From Lonsdalea britannica (lineage in GTDB: Bacteria; Pseudomonadota; Gammaproteobacteria; Enterobacterales; Enterobacteriaceae), in NCBI RefSeq assembly GCF_946477055.1, contig NZ_CAMKXG010000126.1:1-10033 (forward strand): a DNA stretch of 10,033 nt, written 5' to 3'. A program made the translations under genes and the position numbers. The notes under the pieces are model-generated. The model saw nothing but the letters and a program-made list of their open reading frames with translations, did no database searches and was not told where the DNA came from. Shown piece by piece: positions 6,163-10,033 of this stretch. How positions within the stretch are numbered: position 1 is the stretch's first letter; every line of letters starts with the position of its first letter.

Positions 6163-7890
6163 ATGATTTCAGGTATATTAGTATCACCCGGGATTGCTTT
6201 TGGTAAGGCGCTGTTACTGAAAGACGATGAGATCGTCATCAACCGGAAAAAAATCACTGCGGAACAGGTCGATCAGGAAGTCGAACGTTTTCTGGCTGGC
6301 CGGGCGAAAGCCTCTCAGCAGTTGGAAGCGATCAAAAACAAAGCAGCGGAAACACTGGGGCCCGAGAAAGAAGCTATTTTCGAAGGTCACATCATGCTGT
6401 TGGAAGATGAAGAGTTCGAGCAGGAAATCATATCCCTGATTAAAGATGACCACGCATCTGCAGACGCGGCGGCTTCTTCTGTTATTGAAAACCAGGCCAA
6501 GGCATTGGAAGAACTGGATGACGAATACCTGAAGGAGCGCGCTGCCGACATGCGTGACATCGGCAAGCGCCTGCTGAAAAACATTCTCGGCATGAATATT
6601 GTCGACCTGGGCGACATTCAAGACGAAGTCATTCTGGTTGCTAACGACCTGACCCCGTCTGAAACCGCTCAGTTGAATCTGAAAAAGGTGCTGGGCTTCA
6701 TCACCGATATCGGCGGCCGCACATCTCACACCTCCATCATGGCGCGTTCTCTTGAACTGCCCGCGATTGTAGGTACATCAGATGCGACCAAACAGGTTAA
6801 AAGCGGTGACTTCCTGATTCTGGATGGCGTTAACAACACCATTTACCAGAATCCGAGCCAGGACATCATCGACAAGCTGAAAGACGTTCAGCAGCAGTTC
6901 ATCTCTGAAAAACAAGAGCTGGCCAAACTGAAAGATCTGCCGGCGGTCACGCTGGACGGACATCAGGTTGAAGTCTGCTCCAACATCGGTACCGTGCGCG
7001 ACGTCGCGGGTGCTGAGCGTAACGGCGCGGAAGGCGTTGGTCTGTACCGTACCGAATTCCTGTTTATGGATCGCGACTCGCTGCCGACTGAAGAAGAACA
7101 GTTCCAGGCGTACAAAGCCGTTGCGGAAGCCATGGGCGCTCAGGCCGTCATCGTTCGTACAATGGACATCGGCGGCGATAAAGATCTGCCGTACATGAAC
7201 CTGCCGAAAGAAGACAACCCGTTCCTCGGCTGGCGTGCGATCCGTATCTGCTTGGACCGTAAAGAAATTCTGCATTCACAGCTGCGCGCGATCCTGCGTG
7301 CTTCCGCGTTCGGCAAACTGCGTATCATGTTCCCGATGATTATTTCCGTCGAGGAAGTGCGTACGCTGAAAGCTGAACTGGAAATGCTGAAAGCGCAGCT
7401 GAAAGAAGAAGGTAAAGCCTTTGATGAATCCATCGAGGTCGGCGTCATGGTGGAAACACCTGCCGCAGCCACGATCGCCCATCATCTGGCTAAAGAAGTC
7501 GATTTCTTCAGTATTGGGACAAACGATTTAACCCAGTATACTCTGGCTGTAGATCGCGGTAATGAGCTGATTTCTCATCTCTACAATCCGATGTCCCCGG
7601 CAGTATTAACCCTGATCAAGCAAGTGATTGATGCCTCTCACGCAGAAGGCAAATGGACAGGGATGTGTGGTGAGCTCGCCGGTGACGAACGTGCTACACT
7701 ACTGTTATTGGGAATGGGTCTGGATGAATTCAGCATGAGTGCCATCTCAATCCCTCGTATCAAGAAAATTATCCGTAATGCCAATTACGGTGATGCGAAG
7801 GCGCTGGCGGAACAGGCATTAGCCCAACCGACGGCGGAAGAGTTAAGCAATCTGGTAAACCGGTTCATTAAAGAAAAGACGCTTTGCTGA
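6163..7890 (+). CDS. ptsI: PTS Enzyme I (phosphoenolpyruvate-protein phosphotransferase, PtsI)
   Basis: Enzyme I autophosphorylates from PEP and transfers the phosphate to HPr His15; it is a dimeric Mg-dependent cytosolic enzyme. It has 575 residues, the same as E. coli. The N-terminal domain (about 1-245) carries the HPr-binding helices and the phosphorylated His189 in [21 protein letters not shown]. The C-terminal PEP-binding barrel (about 260-575) shows [68 protein letters not shown] and the active-site Cys loop GMCGELAGD near 502. The ribosome-binding site AAGGTAGGG precedes the ATG. Second gene of the operon. No missing key residue was seen. Confidence 0.99.
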   Translation: MISGILVSPGIAFGKALLLKDDEIVINRKKITAEQVDQEVERFLAGRAKASQQLEAIKNKAAETLGPEKEAIFEGHIMLLEDEEFEQEIISLIKDDHASADAAASSVIENQAKALEELDDEYLKERAADMRDIGKRLLKNILGMNIVDLGDIQDEVILVANDLTPSETAQLNLKKVLGFITDIGGRTSHTSIMARSLELPAIVGTSDATKQVKSGDFLILDGVNNTIYQNPSQDIIDKLKDVQQQFISEKQELAKLKDLPAVTLDGHQVEVCSNIGTVRDVAGAERNGAEGVGLYRTEFLFMDRDSLPTEEEQFQAYKAVAEAMGAQAVIVRTMDIGGDKDLPYMNLPKEDNPFLGWRAIRICLDRKEILHSQLRAILRASAFGKLRIMFPMIISVEEVRTLKAELEMLKAQLKEEGKAFDESIEVGVMVETPAAATIAHHLAKEVDFFSIGTNDLTQYTLAVDRGNELISHLYNPMSPAVLTLIKQVIDASHAEGKWTGMCGELAGDERATLLLLGMGLDEFSMSAISIPRIKKIIRNANYGDAKALAEQALAQPTAEELSNLVNRFIKEKTLC

Positions 7891-7930
7891 TCCGCCATGC
7901 TGGCCCAATATTAAAGCTTAGGAGAGAATC

Positions 7931-8440
7931 ATGGGTTTGTTCGATAAACTGAAGTCTCTGGTTTCTGATGATAAAAAAGATACCGGCAGCATTGAGATCA
8001 TCGCCCCGTTGTCTGGCGAGATCGTGAACATTGAAGATGTGCCTGATGTTGTTTTCGCCGAGAAAATCGTCGGTGACGGTATTGCTATCAAACCGAACGG
8101 TAACAAAATGGTTGCTCCGGTAGATGGCACCATCGGGAAAATTTTCGAAACCAACCATGCCTTTTCCATCGAATCCGACAGCGGCATCGAGCTGTTCGTT
8201 CACTTCGGCATTGATACCGTTGAACTGAAAGGCGAAGGCTTCAAACGCATCGCTGAAGAAGGTCAACGCGTCAAGAAAGGCGACACGATCATCGAATTCG
8301 ATCTGCCGCTGCTGGAAGAAAAAGCGAAATCTACACTGACGCCCGTTGTGATCTCCAATATGGATGAAATCAAAGAGCTGACCAAACTGAGTGGTTCTGT
8401 TGTCGTCGGCGAAACGCCGGTGATTCGCATCAAGAAGTAA
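7931..8440 (+). CDS. crr: PTS glucose-specific EIIA component (EIIA-Glc, Crr)
   Basis: EIIA-Glc takes phosphate from HPr and passes it to EIIBC-Glc. In enterobacteria its unphosphorylated form inhibits non-PTS permeases (inducer exclusion) and its phosphorylated form stimulates adenylate cyclase. It has 169 residues, as in E. coli. The active-site histidines are His76 ([11 protein letters not shown]) and the phosphorylated His91 ([15 protein letters not shown]). The N-terminal amphipathic [14 protein letters not shown] membrane-contact helix is present. A strong TAGGAGAG ribosome-binding site (7919-7926) precedes the ATG. It lies 40 bases after ptsI and is the last gene of the operon. In E. 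coli crr can also be transcribed from promoters inside ptsI; I cannot see one convincingly here. Confidence 0.99.
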   Translation: MGLFDKLKSLVSDDKKDTGSIEIIAPLSGEIVNIEDVPDVVFAEKIVGDGIAIKPNGNKMVAPVDGTIGKIFETNHAFSIESDSGIELFVHFGIDTVELKGEGFKRIAEEGQRVKKGDTIIEFDLPLLEEKAKSTLTPVVISNMDEIKELTKLSGSVVVGETPVIRIKK

Positions 8441-8461
8441 TAACGACTCAGTTTATATATC

Positions 8462-8486
8462 AACGGCGCTTAGGCGCCGTTTTTTA
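8462..8486 (+). terminator. Intrinsic terminator of ptsHI-crr
   Basis: An 8-bp stem AACGGCGC (8462-8469) and GCGCCGTT (8474-8481) with a TTAG loop is followed by a run of six T. It lies 21 bases after the crr stop. Confidence 0.94.
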
Positions 8487-8800
8487 TTGCTTGAGATTAA
8501 GCGCACCTATCGCCACAGCCTTTGCCGGAGAAAATCTCCAACATGTAGTGCCCATCTCATTGAACCTGTCCAAACCTGCTTTTTCCTCCCCCGTCGCACG
8601 TCGCTTCCTCGTATTTGATCTTGCCCCTGTTCCTTCCCGCCATCCTAGAAACGGTCGTCAGACGAAAGCTTAGCCCCTTGCATGTGACATTTACCGCTCG
8701 CTCAGGCCGCATGATTAAGATTCAAGAAAACGATGATGCGTCGCGATTGACGTGACAACGGAATCAGGGAGTACCGCGTTTGAGGGAAACGACTTGAGCA
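8487..8800. other. Gene-free interval with no recognised gene
   Basis: About 310 bases between the crr terminator and a dyad near the sensor kinase. The only open frames are short, lack ribosome-binding sites and resemble no family I know. The part from about 8561 to 8650 is clearly pyrimidine-rich on the plus strand. A small hairpin GGAGA-AAA-TCTCC sits at 8527-8539. I recognise no remnant of pdxK, the gene found beyond crr in E. coli, and no tRNA or known small RNA. Confidence 0.5.
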
Positions 8801-8840
8801 GCAATCAGCTCAGCCCCCACCACACGCGGGGGCTGATTGC
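8801..8840 (-). terminator. Nested dyad downstream of the sensor kinase gene
   Basis: CAGCCCCC (8811-8818) pairs with GGGGGCTG (8828-8835). A longer flank GCAATCAG (8801-8808) can instead pair with CTGATTGC (8833-8840) around the C5/G5 core. It lies 45 bases beyond the stop of the minus-strand kinase gene, where a transcription end is expected. There is no T-run on either strand, so classical intrinsic termination is doubtful. Confidence 0.4.
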
Positions 8841-8884
8841 CATGACAACAAGGAAACAGCAGCAGATAGCGTTTCTGGATGTCC

Positions 8885-10033
8885 CTATTTCCAGCGTGGC
8901 AGGCTGATACGAATCAGTAGCCCGCTCGGCTCCCGATTCATCGCTTCAATGCGACCACCGTGTGCCAGCACCGCTTTACGGGCTATCGCCAGCCCCAGAC
9001 CATAACCTTTACCAGACTGAGGAGAGTCGATGCGAATGAACGGGTCGAAGATGCTCGACAGTTTGCCCTTCTCGACTCCCGGCCCGCTATCAGCAACATC
9101 GATAAACCATTCCCGCTCGCTTTGCTTCAAGGTGACGGTGACCGCCTGCCCCTGTGAAGAAAAACGAAGGGCATTTCTGATGATGTTATCAAGCGCGCGA
9201 CGCATCAGCTCCGCCATGCCTTTGATGGTGTAATCTTCGTATTCTCCGGAGTGGAGAATAATCTCCACGCCCGGCACCTGCCCTTCATATCTGGCATCGT
9301 TAACAACGGCATTCACCAGCCCCAGCAGGTCGAAGTACTCCTCATTAACGGCGGCATTTTCGGTACGCGACAAGGTCAGCAACTCGCCGATCATCTTGTC
9401 CATCCGCTCCGCTTCACGCTCGATACGTTGCAGACAGCTTTCCACATGACTGTCGTTTTGTCGCGCCAGCCCAATCGCCAATTGCAGACGCGCCAACGGC
9501 GACCGCAGTTCATGCGACACGTCGTGCAGCAGTTGTTCCCTCGCGCTCACCAGCACTTCGAGACGTTCCACCATCGAGTCGAAGTCCCGCGCCACTTCGC
9601 TGATTTCGTCGTGACGACGCCGCATTGCAGGCAGCAACCGCACCGAGAGATCGCCCTGAGCGACTTGACCAAAGCCCGCGCGCAGTTGGTTCAGCGGTCT
9701 GGCCAGATTCCAGGCCATCATGGCGCTGAATAACAGCCCGCTGATGGCGCCAATCCACAGTATCGGCCCCGGGATATGCAGATAGCGCTGTAGCGCCGGC
9801 GGAGCAAAGCGAAACTCTTTTCTGAGCTCTTCGATATCGAAACGCAGCAGGTAGTGTTCGCCGTTCGGGCCGATCACCTGCTGTTCTTCCATCGCAGGCT
9901 TGTTGCCCACCATCATGTCGTCCGGCAGCAGCGGCTCCGTATTGTCATCCTGCGGCAACTCCGCCTCGGCATCCTCCTGCGTGGAGGCAGAAATATAACC
10001 GCGTTCGCTCTCCGGCCAGCCCGACATCTCCTC
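8885..10033 (-). CDS. Sensor histidine kinase, CpxA/PfeS-like (N-terminus beyond the window)
   Basis: Inner-membrane two-component sensor kinase; the frame stays open to the right edge, so the gene is partial. Residue numbers count from the Met at 10027, which is probably internal. About 1-85 is the end of a periplasmic sensor region, acidic and Pro-rich at first. A membrane segment follows (LWIGAISGLLFSAMMAWNLA, about 90-109), then a HAMP linker (ARPLNQLRAGFGQVAQGDLSVRL, about 109-160). The dimerisation/phosphoacceptor helix has HDVSHELRSPLARLQ with the phospho-acceptor His172. The ATPase domain has N-box NIIRNALRFS (281-290), G1 DSGPGV (313-318), F-box FDPF (327-330) and G2 GKGYGLGLAIA (339-349). 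All catalytic boxes are intact. A response regulator gene is expected upstream, outside the window. The ligand and exact subfamily cannot be told; a CpxA-type relative of PfeS is my best guess. Confidence 0.92.
   Translation of the reverse strand, partial: EEMSGWPESERGYISASTQEDAEAELPQDDNTEPLLPDDMMVGNKPAMEEQQVIGPNGEHYLLRFDIEELRKEFRFAPPALQRYLHIPGPILWIGAISGLLFSAMMAWNLARPLNQLRAGFGQVAQGDLSVRLLPAMRRRHDEISEVARDFDSMVERLEVLVSAREQLLHDVSHELRSPLARLQLAIGLARQNDSHVESCLQRIEREAERMDKMIGELLTLSRTENAAVNEEYFDLLGLVNAVVNDARYEGQVPGVEIILHSGEYEDYTIKGMAELMRRALDNIIRNALRFSSQGQAVTVTLKQSEREWFIDVADSGPGVEKGKLSSIFDPFIRIDSPQSGKGYGLGLAIARKAVLAHGGRIEAMNREPSGLLIRISLPRWK

Noticed and set aside
6214..7275. Long minus-strand open frames inside ptsI (171 and 165 codons)
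   Set aside because: They lie wholly opposite the conserved ptsI frame and arise from its codon bias.
8491..8673. A 60-codon open frame starting with TTG after the crr terminator
   Set aside because: It lies directly behind a terminator, lacks a ribosome-binding site, and has no recognisable protein feature.
9251..9733. A 160-codon plus-strand open frame opposite the sensor kinase
   Set aside because: His/Gln/Arg-rich translation typical of an antisense shadow of a GC-rich kinase gene.

Overview
The window is chromosomal DNA of an enterobacterium. RibB, UbiK, CysK, HPr, Enzyme I and EIIA-Glc read almost like their Escherichia coli counterparts in length and motifs, whereas ZipA and CysZ are more diverged. 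The resident genes look like ordinary core genome. A plant-associated or otherwise non-coliform member of Enterobacterales (for example Pectobacteriaceae) is my inference from gene order and the CpxA/PfeS-like kinase; I cannot fix the genus. I see no insertion sequence, prophage, CRISPR array, tRNA or rRNA.

Layout. (1) 1-811, plus strand: tehB, a tellurite-resistance methyltransferase. Its frame is interrupted by an in-frame TAG at 32-34, and homology to long-form TehB continues on both sides of that stop. (2) 860-1842, minus strand: ribB (riboflavin synthesis) with a long leader holding an FMN riboswitch, an intrinsic terminator as expression platform, and a sigma70-like promoter. (3) 1970-2263, plus strand: ubiK (ubiquinone biosynthesis factor), divergent from ribB. 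(4) 2359-2386: a strong bidirectional terminator between the convergent genes ubiK and zipA. (5) 2424-3326, minus strand: zipA (division), without the ligA gene that follows it in E. coli. (6) 3547-5432, plus strand: cysZ (sulfate uptake) and cysK (cysteine synthase), ending in a UUCG-loop terminator. (7) 5857-8440, plus strand: the ptsH-ptsI-crr operon, the general phosphotransfer chain of the PTS, preceded by a long regulatory region and closed by an intrinsic terminator. (8) 8441-8884: a gene-free stretch with one strong dyad. (9) 8885 to the right edge, minus strand: the C-terminal part of a sensor histidine kinase.

Functional logic. CysZ brings in sulfate and CysK makes cysteine from O-acetylserine and sulfide. 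HPr, Enzyme I and EIIA-Glc pass phosphate from PEP to sugars and also signal carbon status. RibB makes a riboflavin precursor and is shut off by FMN through the leader. The zipA-cysZ-cysK-ptsHI-crr block is classical enterobacterial synteny. Its junctions with ribB/ubiK on the left and with a two-component sensor on the right differ from E. coli.

I did not find a convincing undescribed system. The observations most worth a second look are the amber codon inside tehB, the rearranged zipA flank, and a few unexplained dyads in intergenic regions.
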